From positions 620,001-684,000 of the forward strand of contig SDAL01000001.1 in assembly GCA_004153385.1 (NCBI GenBank): DNA of 64,000 nucleotides. The letters run 5' to 3'. Shown in pieces: positions 15,690 through 24,020 of the stretch (its first letter is position 1; each line of letters begins with the position of its first letter). The notes under the pieces were generated by a model, which saw nothing but the letters and a program-made list of their open reading frames with translations, had not been told where the DNA came from and ran no database searches. The DNA comes from Paracoccaceae bacterium (GTDB lineage Bacteria > Pseudomonadota > Alphaproteobacteria > Rhodobacterales > Rhodobacteraceae). The translations under genes and the position numbers were made by a program.

Positions 15690-15974
15690 ATGATGGAACC
15701 TGCTTGCACAGTAATCAAAATTTGCGGAGGCATTGCCGCAGTCGCTGCGATGGTCTCGCGTAGCGAAGTTCGCGTTCGACGGTGGAGCTATCCAAAAGAG
15801 CGCGGTGGAAGCGGGGGATTTATTCCCGCTGAACTCCAAATCATGCTGCTGCGTGAAGCAAACGCTCGTGGCGTCGATTTGCGACCAGAACACTTCTTCC
15901 CGCCATCTCTCCTGAAAATCGAAAACCAGACTGATACCGGTTTCGATCTCGAAACAGGGGAGAACTGCGACTGA
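15690..15974 (+). CDS. Cro-like phage regulator
   Basis: 94 residues. Pattern VIKICGGIAAVAAMVSRSEV, then RRWSYPKERGGSGGFIP, is that of Cro/YdaS-type phage DNA-binding proteins, in which a short HTH is followed by the WxxPKxRGGxGG segment. A C-terminal acidic tail follows (LETGENCD). Two ATGs (15690, 15693) are possible. It is divergent from the repressor and heads the rightward early transcript. Confidence 0.78.
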   Translation: MMEPACTVIKICGGIAAVAAMVSRSEVRVRRWSYPKERGGSGGFIPAELQIMLLREANARGVDLRPEHFFPPSLLKIENQTDTGFDLETGENCD

Positions 15975-16053
15975 TGTGTTCGAGTTTTTCATCCCCCTTT
16001 TTTGCGCGGCGTGAATGCGGCGCACAAGGAAATCCCCTTTCCGAGGTAGAGCA

Positions 16054-16494
16054 ATGACAGCCGTTTACGAAGGCAAGGCCCTTGGCGGCATCTTCGCGGG
16101 CATGGTCGCCGAAATGGGCGGCTATTACGCGACGGTGACGTGGGTCAAGGAAACGACCGGACGCAGCATGTCCGAAGGCACAATCACCAAGATCGTCAGC
16201 GGTGATATGAAGTTCGACTTCGCGCTGGCGTTCATGATCGAGGACCAGATCGGCCGGCATCCGGTGTCGGCGCTGATCGGGTCGCGCTGTAAAACGAACA
16301 CCGCAACTGTCGAGTTGCAGCACGCGATGAAGGGCTGGCTGAAGGAAAGCTCCGAGGTTGCGCCGGCTGCGTTCGAGATGCTGACGTCCGGCGATACCAC
16401 GGCCTGCGAGAAAGAGCTGGTGGAAGATATCGCTGCCGCGCAAGCGTTCCTTGCCGCGCTGCGCCGCAAGCGGGACGAGGAGGGCGCGCGATGA
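16054..16494 (+). CDS. Early phage protein, possible regulatory (146 aa)
   Basis: Begins MTAVYEGKALGGIFAGMVAE. The middle (VTWVKETTGRSMSEGTITKI, then FALAFMIEDQIGRHPVSAL) has the look of a helix-turn-helix followed by a helical domain, similar in layout to phage CII-like regulators. This is a resemblance, not a firm family match. It overlaps the next gene by 4 bases (ATGA), so it is in the rightward early operon. Confidence 0.55.
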   Translation: MTAVYEGKALGGIFAGMVAEMGGYYATVTWVKETTGRSMSEGTITKIVSGDMKFDFALAFMIEDQIGRHPVSALIGSRCKTNTATVELQHAMKGWLKESSEVAPAAFEMLTSGDTTACEKELVEDIAAAQAFLAALRRKRDEEGAR

Positions 16495-16967
16495 CCGCCC
16501 CCCGCGAAACATGGCAGGCCCTGACCGCCTCGGCCCGTCGCCATGATTGGTCGGGCGAGATCGTCTTTGGTGTCGATCCGGTGGATGTGCGCGCGCATGC
16601 CGGCGGACGGATGGTGTATATCGCAAGCCCCGGTGCCACGTTTGATCCTGGCGAATTCTCGGGGGTGGAGGCGGATCGGCATATCCTGATTGCACAGCGC
16701 GCGGGCGGTGATCTGGCCGCCCAGGGCGTGTGTGCGGTCGCGCCGCTTGCGCTGGCGTCAAGCTACCTCGAGGCCGATCCCGGCTTGCCGATCAACAGGG
16801 CGCGTGGGCGTGCCAGATGGGCGTCGTCTTTGCGAAATGCGGCGGGCGTGATCTGGATCCCCGATGTGCAGGGCTGGGCCGATTGCGCGGAAGTCTTGCG
16901 CGATGCCGACTGGGCCGTCCAGCGCGGCGTGCCGGTGCTGGTGCAGGCAATCGGGGTGGCACCATGA
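16491..16967 (+). CDS. DUF1937/DUF4406-like phage protein (158 aa)
   Basis: GGRMVYIASPGATFDPGE near residue 40 and a C-terminal VIWIPDVQGWADCAEVLRDA followed by WAVQRGVPVLV. This matches the layout of the DUF1937/DUF4406 group (nucleoside 2-deoxyribosyltransferase-like Rossmann fold), common in phages and thought to act on nucleotides. Catalytic residues cannot be confirmed by eye. It overlaps genes on both sides by 4 bases. Confidence 0.55.
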   Translation: MTAPRETWQALTASARRHDWSGEIVFGVDPVDVRAHAGGRMVYIASPGATFDPGEFSGVEADRHILIAQRAGGDLAAQGVCAVAPLALASSYLEADPGLPINRARGRARWASSLRNAAGVIWIPDVQGWADCAEVLRDADWAVQRGVPVLVQAIGVAP

Positions 16968-17029
16968 TCGTGCCCCTTCATTTAAAACCAACTTCAATTC
17001 CCACCCCTAAAAAAGAGGCATTGGCATGA
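16964..17029 (+). CDS. 21-aa translationally coupled ORF
   Basis: MIVPLHLKPTSIPTPKKEAL plus A. Its ATG overlaps the previous stop (ATGA at 16964) and its stop overlaps the next ATG (17026), exactly bridging two genes. It may serve mainly to carry ribosomes to the downstream gene. No recognised domain. Confidence 0.4.
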   Translation: MIVPLHLKPTSIPTPKKEALA

Positions 17030-17664
17030 GCATGAATGCTGCGCGGTCTGTTTCCTACAAGGGCGGGTTGCGCCCTGTCGATACGGATGATCTGCCGGAA
17101 TACCCGATCTCCGCCGAAGACCGGCTGGACAGTCATTACTTCATCGCGTGGAACCTCAAGCGCTGGCGCAAGAGCAGGTTTCGCGCGCTGGCCGAGCCGG
17201 AGGTCGGCTGGTTCGGCTTCCAGCTGATTTGCGAAAGCCATGACGAGACGCCTGTGGGCACATTGCCCTGCGACGAACGCCTGCTGGCCAAGACAATCGG
17301 GATCACGGTCGACCGCTGGCGCCAGCTGTGCGAGCGCGAAGTCACGCCGCTGCATGGCTGGCACCGCGTGCGCTGTGACAATGGCGAGATCCGCTATGCC
17401 AATGCCGTGGTGACCGAAGTGATGATCGAAGCGCTCAAGACCAAGCGCAAGAATGCCAGCGACACCGAGCAACGCCGCCGCGCCAAGCGCCTGAAGGATC
17501 TCGAGGAGATGATCACCACGCGCATTCAGGCCAGCCGCCTGTTGCAGAACCCGCAGTTCCTCGAGCGGTTCAACGATTGGCTGGAACAGCACTACCCCGA
17601 TCAGCAGCGCCGCGAGACGCTTGTGCGCCAAGCGCTGGCCGAGTTTCAGGCGGAGCTCGCATGA
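17026..17664 (+). CDS. Phage replication-region protein (212 aa), DUF1376-like layout
   Basis: The N-terminal 110 residues (DRLDSHYFIAWNLKRWRKSR, then ALAEPEVGWFGFQLICES, then LAKTIGITVDRWRQLCER) resemble the DNA-binding N-terminal domain found in phage replication proteins of the DUF1376 type. The rest is a long basic coiled-coil-like helix (KTKRKNASDTEQRRRAKRL). The next gene contains a dense repeat cluster, a layout seen at phage origins. Replication initiation is a reasonable guess only. Confidence 0.5.
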   Translation: MSMNAARSVSYKGGLRPVDTDDLPEYPISAEDRLDSHYFIAWNLKRWRKSRFRALAEPEVGWFGFQLICESHDETPVGTLPCDERLLAKTIGITVDRWRQLCEREVTPLHGWHRVRCDNGEIRYANAVVTEVMIEALKTKRKNASDTEQRRRAKRLKDLEEMITTRIQASRLLQNPQFLERFNDWLEQHYPDQQRRETLVRQALAEFQAELA

Positions 17665-17894
17665 TGCTCGTTTTCCGTGACGATCCGTGCGTTTCCGTGA
17701 CGGTTACAGAATATTCCGGAAAAGTTACGGAAAATCACGGAATGGAACGGAAACCGCACGGAATATTCCGTGAATTCCGGCGCGCGTTTCTCTTTTTTTG
17801 CGCAACTTCCGTGACCGCTGAAAGGACAAGAAACGAAATGAAACGAAAAGACATTACGAAACGCCCGCACAGATCGGACCGCCGGACAGGCTGA
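17661..17894 (+). CDS. 77-aa hypothetical ORF carrying the GGAA repeat cluster
   Basis: ATG 17661 overlaps the previous stop. The first 35 codons are made largely of the TTCCGTGA-type repeats (FRDDPCVSVTVTEYSGKVTE). The C-terminus is basic (RTRNEMKRKDITKRPHRS). Because DNA repeats dictate the protein sequence, the coding role may be secondary to a DNA-site role. Confidence 0.4.
   Translation: MMLVFRDDPCVSVTVTEYSGKVTENHGMERKPHGIFREFRRAFLFFCATSVTAERTRNEMKRKDITKRPHRSDRRTG
17671..17778. repeat. Cluster of TTCCGTGA / TCACGGAA motifs, candidate origin iterons
   Basis: Within about 110 bases the word TTCCGTGA or its complement occurs at least four times (near 17673, 17693, 17735 and 17766), with more CGGAA half-copies and a perfect 16-bp palindrome CACGGAATATTCCGTG at 17757-17772. 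One more TTCCGTGA lies at about 17807. Such density is not expected by chance and suits a protein-binding or replication origin site. Confidence 0.55.
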
Positions 17895-17931
17895 TCGGGC
17901 GGGACATGGCTGAGAAGAGGAGGTGATGACG

Positions 17932-18513
17932 ATGGATAGCGTAGAGCAGGCCGCCGGAGAGAAGCGCGTGCGGCACATCCTGATTGAACCGCTGTTGCGG
18001 TTGGGGCTGGGGCGGCCTTCCACGGTGACGAAGGCGCAGTTCGATGTGATGGTCGAGGAGGTTTGCGGCAAGCTGGCCTATATGTCGGACATCAAGCTCG
18101 ACGCGTTGAAAGAAGAGATTGCGGCGCATCCTGCCGGCCCGAACAAGGACCGGTTCTGGACCGGCGCGAAGATCTGCGACAAGGCGGGCGAGATCGATCC
18201 GCCCGAAGATACCGGAAGCCCGCTGTTGCGCGCGGTCTTCGCGAACCCGATCGGGCGTGAGGCGATGGCGGAGGGTTGGGCACCCGAACTGCGGTTCTGG
18301 CTGAAGAAAAACCGCAGCTGGCCCGGCGTGTTCGTGGTCTCGCAGCTGCGCGATCAGGCGCGCGAGAACATCCGCCGCCTGACGCTGATCGAGGAGAACA
18401 TGGAGGCAGGGCGCGATGTCTCGGACGCCGATCTGGCGTTCCGCGCGCGCAGGCGTGCGGCCATCGCCAAATGCGAGACAATCGCGCAGATCGCGCAGGG
18501 GGCAGGGCAATGA
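17932..18513 (+). CDS. Phage hypothetical protein (193 aa)
   Basis: Starts MDSVEQAAGEKRVRHILIEP; ATG 17932 lies 8 bases after AGGAGG, better than the two upstream starts (17923 GTG, 17926 ATG). Mostly helical and charged, with a central segment PEDTGSPLLRAVFANPIGRE and a C-terminal helix rich in Arg/Ala. No enzymatic motif recognised. It lies between the replication-type gene and a likely regulator, so a replication accessory role is possible. It overlaps the next ATG. Confidence 0.6.
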   Translation: MDSVEQAAGEKRVRHILIEPLLRLGLGRPSTVTKAQFDVMVEEVCGKLAYMSDIKLDALKEEIAAHPAGPNKDRFWTGAKICDKAGEIDPPEDTGSPLLRAVFANPIGREAMAEGWAPELRFWLKKNRSWPGVFVVSQLRDQARENIRRLTLIEENMEAGRDVSDADLAFRARRRAAIAKCETIAQIAQGAGQ

Positions 18514-19196
18514 TGATGGGCGATGTTCGCAGGCCCGCAGTGGCCGTGCAGACGGGGCCGCGCCGGATGAGCGTGCGCACCGCCCTTGAATGGGCCTTCG
18601 GGCCGGAAAACGCGGGGCTTGATTTCGATCACAGCGGGGCGCGTGAGTTCGAACGTGTCGGGATCTCGCCCGAATGGCGCATGATGCAGCAGGCAAAGCT
18701 GGGCTGCCGTGTTGACGGTGGCGGTGGTGGGGCATCCCATGTGCATCCTGACGCGGCGCTGATCGCGGCGGCGGTCGAGGCGCTGGAGCTGAACCCGGTG
18801 TTTGGCCGCGCCATGGCGGTGCTGGTCGCCACCTGCGCCCGCTCGGGCACAACGCCCGACTGGCGCGGTGATCCCGTACGTCGTGTCGTTCCCCAAGGTT
18901 GGGACTTTGATGACGACATGCGCATGGTGGCGCATGAGGTGGCCGGCGATGAATGGTCCTATCGGGATGTGAAGTATCGCCGGACTCGCAGCGGGCGCGG
19001 GCGCTACTGTCCGATCAGCTATTGCGGCGGCGCACGCACCGTGTCGCGGGCGCGGCGGGGATATCTGGATTGGTACGGGGCGCTTCTGGAGCTGTCTGCG
19101 CAACTGCGCATTCCGGGATACCTGAGCAGTATCGTTGTCACCAGCGCGCTGCCCGTGCTCTCTCCGTGGAAAAATCCTGTTGACATGCGCCAGTAA
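18510..19196 (+). CDS. Last gene of the early operon, unrecognised (228 aa)
   Basis: ATG at 18510 overlaps the previous stop. A glycine run (DGGGGGASHVHPDAALI) joins an N-terminal region containing MSVRTALEWAFGPENAG to a helical middle with several tryptophans. Position just before a terminator and the late genes is where phages often place the late-gene activator or antiterminator. The sequence shows no known antiterminator motif. Function open. Confidence 0.6.
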   Translation: MMMGDVRRPAVAVQTGPRRMSVRTALEWAFGPENAGLDFDHSGAREFERVGISPEWRMMQQAKLGCRVDGGGGGASHVHPDAALIAAAVEALELNPVFGRAMAVLVATCARSGTTPDWRGDPVRRVVPQGWDFDDDMRMVAHEVAGDEWSYRDVKYRRTRSGRGRYCPISYCGGARTVSRARRGYLDWYGALLELSAQLRIPGYLSSIVVTSALPVLSPWKNPVDMRQ

Positions 19197-19224
19197 CTTT
19201 TGACATTGTGCACTCACCACACGA

Positions 19225-19262
19225 GCGTCCGCAGGTTGAAGAAACCTCGCGGGCGTTTTCAT
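19225..19262 (+). terminator. Terminator between early and late regions
   Basis: GCGTCCGC-AGGTT pairs with AACCT-C-GCGGGCG (one bulge, one G-T pair) and is followed by TTTTCATTT. It separates the early operon from HNH-terminase, so late expression needs antitermination or a separate promoter. Confidence 0.7.
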
Positions 19263-19276
19263 TTGCGGAGAACGCT

Positions 19277-19621
19277 ATGGCGCGACTGAAAAGTCTCAAG
19301 CCGGTCGTCTCCTCTCTCAAGCCACGCATTTCCTATCTCAAGGTCGACTACGACCAGACCCGCCGCGAACGCTATGACTGGCGCAAGTGGTACGGTCTGG
19401 CGCGGTGGAAGGCCCTGCGTCTGCGTGTGCTCGAGCGGGACGGCTTCACCTGTCAGGACTGTGGCCGGATGGATCACGACACCTCGCGATTGCACGCCGA
19501 CCACAAACGCGCGCATCGCGGTGACCCGTCGCTGTTCTGGGACGAGCAGAATGTTCAGTGCCTGTGCGAGCGGTGCCACAACGGCGCAAAGCAGCGCGCG
19601 GAACGGCGCGGGCGCGTCTGA
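19277..19621 (+). CDS. HNH endonuclease beside terminase
   Basis: 114 residues. Zinc and HNH motifs are present: LRVLERDGFTCQDCGR, then RLHADHKRAHRGDPSLF, then NVQCLCERCHNGAKQRAE, i.e. two CxxC pairs and the His of the beta-beta-alpha metal finger. In HK97-type and cos phages an HNH protein next to the small terminase assists genome cutting at cos. ATG 19277 follows a GGAG SD. Its position upstream of terminase supports a packaging role. Confidence 0.88.
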   Translation: MARLKSLKPVVSSLKPRISYLKVDYDQTRRERYDWRKWYGLARWKALRLRVLERDGFTCQDCGRMDHDTSRLHADHKRAHRGDPSLFWDEQNVQCLCERCHNGAKQRAERRGRV

Positions 19622-19721
19622 TCCGGTGCATGATTGCTGGCGCAGGGGGGGGGGGCGGTCAAAACTTCGGAGGGGAATGCGGCTCTACCGGTCCACTCCC
19701 TCACTTGGGGATTTTTTTTCC

Positions 19722-20237
19722 ATGACTGATGAAAATCCGGACGCGGCGTTCGATCTGAACCTCTTTGGCGAGACCTGGTATCGCTCCAAAGGCAAGAAAG
19801 GCCGCCCGCCGTTTCAGTGGACGATAGAAAACTCTAACAAAGTCAATATGTTGTTGGCGGCGGGCTGGTCGAATGCACGCATTGCCGGTGTTATCCTCGA
19901 TCCGCGCACCGGCAAGTCGATTTCCGAGCCCACGCTAAAGCGGCATTTTAGATCCGAGCTGGCAATTCGCGGGGCGGCGCGCGACCGCATGGTGGCCGAG
20001 CAGATGATGCGGGTCTGGACCAGCGCGCAGCAGGGCAATGTCGGCGCCGAGCGTTTGTTCGGTCAGATGATGGAACGCAACGACCGGATGGAAGCCGATC
20101 GGGTCTATGCCAAAGAGCCGAAAGCCAAAGTCGAGAAGCTTGGCAAGAAGATGATCGACGAGCGCAAGGCCTATGACGCGGACGAGGCGCTTCAGGCGGA
20201 GCTGGATCAAGAGGCCTTGCATAATGTCAAACACTGA
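19722..20237 (+). CDS. Terminase small subunit
   Basis: 171 residues. A DNA-binding-like N-terminal half contains GRPPFQWTIENSNKVNMLLA, then GWSNARIAGVILDPRTGKSI and SEPTLKRHFRSELAIR, a resolvase-type HTH that would recognise the packaging site. The C-terminal helix (NDRMEADRVYAKEPKAKVEK) should bind the large subunit. An upstream ATG at 19677 in frame has GGAGGGG only 1-2 bases away, so 19722 is preferred. It overlaps the large subunit by 14 bases. Confidence 0.8.
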   Translation: MTDENPDAAFDLNLFGETWYRSKGKKGRPPFQWTIENSNKVNMLLAAGWSNARIAGVILDPRTGKSISEPTLKRHFRSELAIRGAARDRMVAEQMMRVWTSAQQGNVGAERLFGQMMERNDRMEADRVYAKEPKAKVEKLGKKMIDERKAYDADEALQAELDQEALHNVKH

Positions 20238-21930
20238 GGCGCTGCCGCGTTTCGCGTGTCCGGACTGGTGGGAAAAGATCCAGGCGGGTGAGACCCCGAT
20301 GGCCGATATTCCGCTTGATGAGGAAAAAGCCGCCAAGGTGATGGCGTTCTTCAACCGGTTGCGTCTGCCGGATGTGTCGGGAAACCCGCCCTTGTCGGAG
20401 GCCTGCGGCGACTGGTTCCGCGATATCCTGTGTGCATTCCTTGCCAGCAAGGATCCCGAGACCGGCAAGAAGCTGGTGTGGGAGCTGTTGTGCGAGGTGC
20501 CCAAGAAGAATTCGAAATCGACCTATGTGGCCGCACTTGGACTGACCGCGCTTTATATGGAGGAGGCCCCGAACCGGCAGATGCTGTTGGTGGGGCCCAG
20601 CCAGAACATCTCCGAGCGGTGTTTCGAGCAGGCGCAGGGCATGATCCGCCTCGATCCGAAGCTGGTCCAGATCTTCAAGGTGCAAGATCACCTCAAAACG
20701 ATCACGCGGCGCAAGACGGGCACCAAGCTGGATGTGAAGACGTTCGACACCTCGATCGTCACGGGCGAGATCCCGGTCCTGACCATCATCGACGAGCTGC
20801 ACGAGCTGGGCAAAAAGGCGAAAGCGGCAGCGGTGATGCAGCAGATCCGCGGTGGCGGGATTACGAAGCAACGCGGGCAGGTGCTGTTTATCACCACCCA
20901 GTCGGATGAAGCGCCAGCGGGCATCTGGCGGCAGGAACTGGACAAGGCGCGCGCGATCCGCGACGGCAAGGCGGGCGCAAACCCGATCATGCTGCCGATC
21001 CTTTACGAGTTTCCGCAGGATCTGCAGCGCAAGCAAGGCTTCTGGCGCGATCGGGAAAACTGGCCGCTGGTGTTGCCCAACCTCGGCTTGTCGATCGACC
21101 AGGAGGCGCTCGAGGCGGATTACGACAACAACGGGCGGGTGTCTGATCTGTCAGAACAGATCTGGGCCAGTCAGCATCTGAACATCGAGATCGGCGTGGG
21201 CCTTGGTGGCGGCTGGGTCGGTGCGAAACTGTGGCCCAAAGCGGAATGCGACAGCCTGACACTGCAAGAGCTGATCGAGCGCTGCGAGGTGGCGGTGGTG
21301 GGTCTGGATGGCGGCGGGCTTGATGATCTTTTCGGCCTGTGTGTCACGGGGCGCGACCGCGAGACCAAGAAATGGCTGCAGTGGTTTCATGCGTGGGCCC
21401 ATCCGGAGGTGCTCAAACAGCGCAAGGAGATCGCGCCGCGTCTGCAGAACTTCGCGGAGCAGGGCGATCTGACGCTTCTGGATGACGATGACCCGACCGG
21501 CGACGTCGACGGTGTGGCCGATATCATCCAGACGCTGATGGAGGCGGGATTGCTGCCGCAAGAAGATGCGATCGGCCTCGATACCGCGCAGGTGGGCGTC
21601 ATCATCGACGTGCTGACCGGTCGCGGGATCGACGAGGCGCAGATCCGTTACATCGGGCAGGACTGGCGCCTGTCTCCGGCCATCTGGGGCATCGAGCGCC
21701 GCCTGAAAAACGGGACATTGCTGCATGGCGGCCAGCCGATGATGGGCTGGGTGCTGGGGAATGCCAAAATCGAACAGAGGGGATCTGCGGTGCGGATGAC
21801 AAAGGAGATGGCCGGAAAAGCCAAGATCGACCCGCTGATTGCCGGGTGTAATGCCTTCATTCTCATGTCGCGCAACCCGATGGCGGCGGGCCTGTCGGTC
21901 TATAAAAGCCGTGGGGCACATGTGATCTGA
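20224..21930 (+). CDS. Terminase large subunit
   Basis: 568 residues, normal for HK97-type TerL. The ATPase core has a Walker A-like CEVPKKNSKSTYVAALGL (residues about 90-107) and a Walker B-like VPVLTIIDE equivalent (IPVLTIIDELHELG near 180). The nuclease half includes VVGLDGGGLDDLFGLCVTGR near 360, with the acidic residues expected of the RNase H-like fold. It drives DNA into the prohead and cuts the concatemer. Overlaps on both sides keep packaging and portal genes coupled. Confidence 0.95.
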   Translation: MSNTEALPRFACPDWWEKIQAGETPMADIPLDEEKAAKVMAFFNRLRLPDVSGNPPLSEACGDWFRDILCAFLASKDPETGKKLVWELLCEVPKKNSKSTYVAALGLTALYMEEAPNRQMLLVGPSQNISERCFEQAQGMIRLDPKLVQIFKVQDHLKTITRRKTGTKLDVKTFDTSIVTGEIPVLTIIDELHELGKKAKAAAVMQQIRGGGITKQRGQVLFITTQSDEAPAGIWRQELDKARAIRDGKAGANPIMLPILYEFPQDLQRKQGFWRDRENWPLVLPNLGLSIDQEALEADYDNNGRVSDLSEQIWASQHLNIEIGVGLGGGWVGAKLWPKAECDSLTLQELIERCEVAVVGLDGGGLDDLFGLCVTGRDRETKKWLQWFHAWAHPEVLKQRKEIAPRLQNFAEQGDLTLLDDDDPTGDVDGVADIIQTLMEAGLLPQEDAIGLDTAQVGVIIDVLTGRGIDEAQIRYIGQDWRLSPAIWGIERRLKNGTLLHGGQPMMGWVLGNAKIEQRGSAVRMTKEMAGKAKIDPLIAGCNAFILMSRNPMAAGLSVYKSRGAHVI

Positions 21931-23192
21931 TGGGGGTATTTTCAAAATTGTTCACATCGCGCCCCGTCGCCAGATCGGGCGACGGCGGGCGCCGGATCGA
22001 CGGCGCGGCCGATCTGGACCGGGCGATCCGTTCGGCCGGCACGGGCACGGCCTCGGGCATGTCGGTCACAGCCGACACATCGATGCGAACGGCGGCGGTA
22101 TTTGCCTGCGTGCGCATCATCTCGGGGGCGGTGGCCAATATGCCGCTGCATGTCAAACGGCGCGTGGACGACCTGACGCGGGTCGACCAGACAGACCATC
22201 CGCTGTGGAAGGTTCTGCGCAAAAAGCCGAACGGCTGGCAAACGCCCTCGCAGTTTCGGCGTATGCTGACCGCGCATCTGCTTTTGCGCGGCAATGCCTA
22301 TGCGCAGATCGTCATGTCGCGCGGTCGCGTGATTGCGCTCAACCCGCTCAATCCGGACCGGATGGAGGTCCAGCAGGGCGATGATTTGCGCCTCGTTTAT
22401 ACCTATACCCGCCGCGACGGGCGCAAGGTGAAGCTGGCGCCACAGCAGGTGCTGCATCTGGTGGGGCTGACGCTCGACGGGGTGACCGGCGTTTCGGTCA
22501 TCACCTATGCGCGCGAAAGTATCGGGCTGTCGATGGCGCAAGAACGCCATGGCGCGACCACGTTTCGCAATTCGGCACGGCCCAGCATCGTGATGAAACA
22601 CCCCAAACAGCTCGGGGAAGAGGGGCTGGCGTTCTTGCGCGCCAGTCTGGACGACTATCGCCAGGGCGGAGACTCCGAGGGAAAAGCGCTGATCCTCGAG
22701 GAGGGGATGGAGGTCGACCGCCTGTCGATGACGGCAGAGGACGCGCAATGGATCGAGGGGCGCAAGTTCTCGCGCAGCGATATCGCCATGTTCTTCGGGG
22801 TGCCGCCGCATATGATCGGCGACACCGAGAAATCCACCAGCTGGGGCTCGGGGATCGAGCAGCAGGGGCAGGGCTTTGTCACCTACACGCTCGAGGATCA
22901 TCTGACCTGTTGGGAAGAGACGATTGCGCGCGATCTGATCCCGGATGCGGAGATGGACATCTACGTGCGCTTCAACCGCCGCGCGCTTTTGCGCGGGGAT
23001 TCAAAAGCGCGGTCGCAGTATTATCAAAGCGGTCTGCAATGGGGCTGGATGAGCCCGGACGAGGTGCGCAGCTTCGAGGATATGAACCCGCGCCCCGACG
23101 GGCAGGGCCACAAGTTCAACGCACCACCCAATACCGCAGGCAGACCCGCACAGGAGAAAGACGATGACGATCAGAGCCCTTCCGGAGATTAA
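21930..23192 (+). CDS. HK97-family portal protein
   Basis: 420 residues, normal for phage_portal HK97 type. Recognisable segments: AAVFACVRIISGAVANMPLH, LLLRGNAYAQIVM, and FFGVPPHMIGDTEKSTSWGS followed by GIEQQGQGFVTYTLEDH. The portal is the dodecameric DNA channel at the capsid vertex. The C-terminus is proline/acid-rich (AQEKDDDDQSPSGD) and overlaps the protease gene by 29 bases. Confidence 0.96.
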   Translation: MGVFSKLFTSRPVARSGDGGRRIDGAADLDRAIRSAGTGTASGMSVTADTSMRTAAVFACVRIISGAVANMPLHVKRRVDDLTRVDQTDHPLWKVLRKKPNGWQTPSQFRRMLTAHLLLRGNAYAQIVMSRGRVIALNPLNPDRMEVQQGDDLRLVYTYTRRDGRKVKLAPQQVLHLVGLTLDGVTGVSVITYARESIGLSMAQERHGATTFRNSARPSIVMKHPKQLGEEGLAFLRASLDDYRQGGDSEGKALILEEGMEVDRLSMTAEDAQWIEGRKFSRSDIAMFFGVPPHMIGDTEKSTSWGSGIEQQGQGFVTYTLEDHLTCWEETIARDLIPDAEMDIYVRFNRRALLRGDSKARSQYYQSGLQWGWMSPDEVRSFEDMNPRPDGQGHKFNAPPNTAGRPAQEKDDDDQSPSGD

Positions 23193-24009
23193 GGCGGGAC
23201 GTTTGCCCAAAGTCTGCGCGTTCGAGATGGACGCGACAGCTGTCGAGCGCTGGAATGCAGCCGTCGCGCCGAAAGCGGCCAGTGATAACACGATCACCAT
23301 TCTGGATGTGATCGGCGAGGATTTCTGGTCAGGCGGCGGCGTGACATCGAAACGGGTGGCGGCCGCCTTGCGCGCGATCGGCGGGCAGGATGTCGTGGTC
23401 GAGATCAACAGCCCGGGCGGTGATTTCTTCGAAGGCGTGGCAATCTACAACGCGCTGCGCGCGCATCCCCATAAAGTGACCGTGCGGATCCTCGGGCTTG
23501 CGGCCTCGGCCGCATCGGTCATCGCCATGGCCGGCGACGAGATCCAGATCGGCAAGGCCGGTTTTCTGATGATCCATAACGCGTGGGTCGTGGCAATGGG
23601 CAACCGTCATGATCTGGCAGAGGCCGCCAGAACGATGGAACCGTTCGATGATGCCATGGCCACGCTCTATGCGGACCGGTCCGGTGTGGCGAAGGCCAGG
23701 GCCGGTGAATGGATGGACAACGAGACCTGGTTCAACGGCGAGCAGGCGGTGGCGGAAGGTCTGGCCGACGGGTTTCTGCCTGCCGATGCCGTGCGCGAAG
23801 ACCAGACAAAGGCCGCAGCAGCCAAGGGCGTGAATGCCACGCGCCGTGTCGATGCGATGCTCGCCAAACAGGGAATGCCCCGATCAGAACGCCGTGCGCT
23901 TCTGGCCGAAGCGAAAGGGGGCACGCAAAACGCTGCCCCGACCGTCACGCATGACGCTGACGACTGGACCGCTGCCGCCGCGCAGCTTCTCTCAACAATG
24001 CGCTCCTGA
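23164..24009 (+). CDS. Prohead maturation protease, ClpP/S14 family
   Basis: 281 residues. The ClpP-type fold shows VVVEINSPGGDFFEGVAIYN, the nucleophile serine in LGLAASAASVIAMAG and the histidine in FLMIHNAWVVAMGN. It cleaves the scaffold/delta domain during capsid maturation. A helical C-terminal tail (about residues 205-281) may act as an internal scaffold. It sits between portal and capsid as in other HK97-type modules. Confidence 0.93.
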   Translation: MTIRALPEIKAGRLPKVCAFEMDATAVERWNAAVAPKAASDNTITILDVIGEDFWSGGGVTSKRVAAALRAIGGQDVVVEINSPGGDFFEGVAIYNALRAHPHKVTVRILGLAASAASVIAMAGDEIQIGKAGFLMIHNAWVVAMGNRHDLAEAARTMEPFDDAMATLYADRSGVAKARAGEWMDNETWFNGEQAVAEGLADGFLPADAVREDQTKAAAAKGVNATRRVDAMLAKQGMPRSERRALLAEAKGGTQNAAPTVTHDADDWTAAAAQLLSTMRS

Positions 24010-24020
24010 GGAGGACCACT

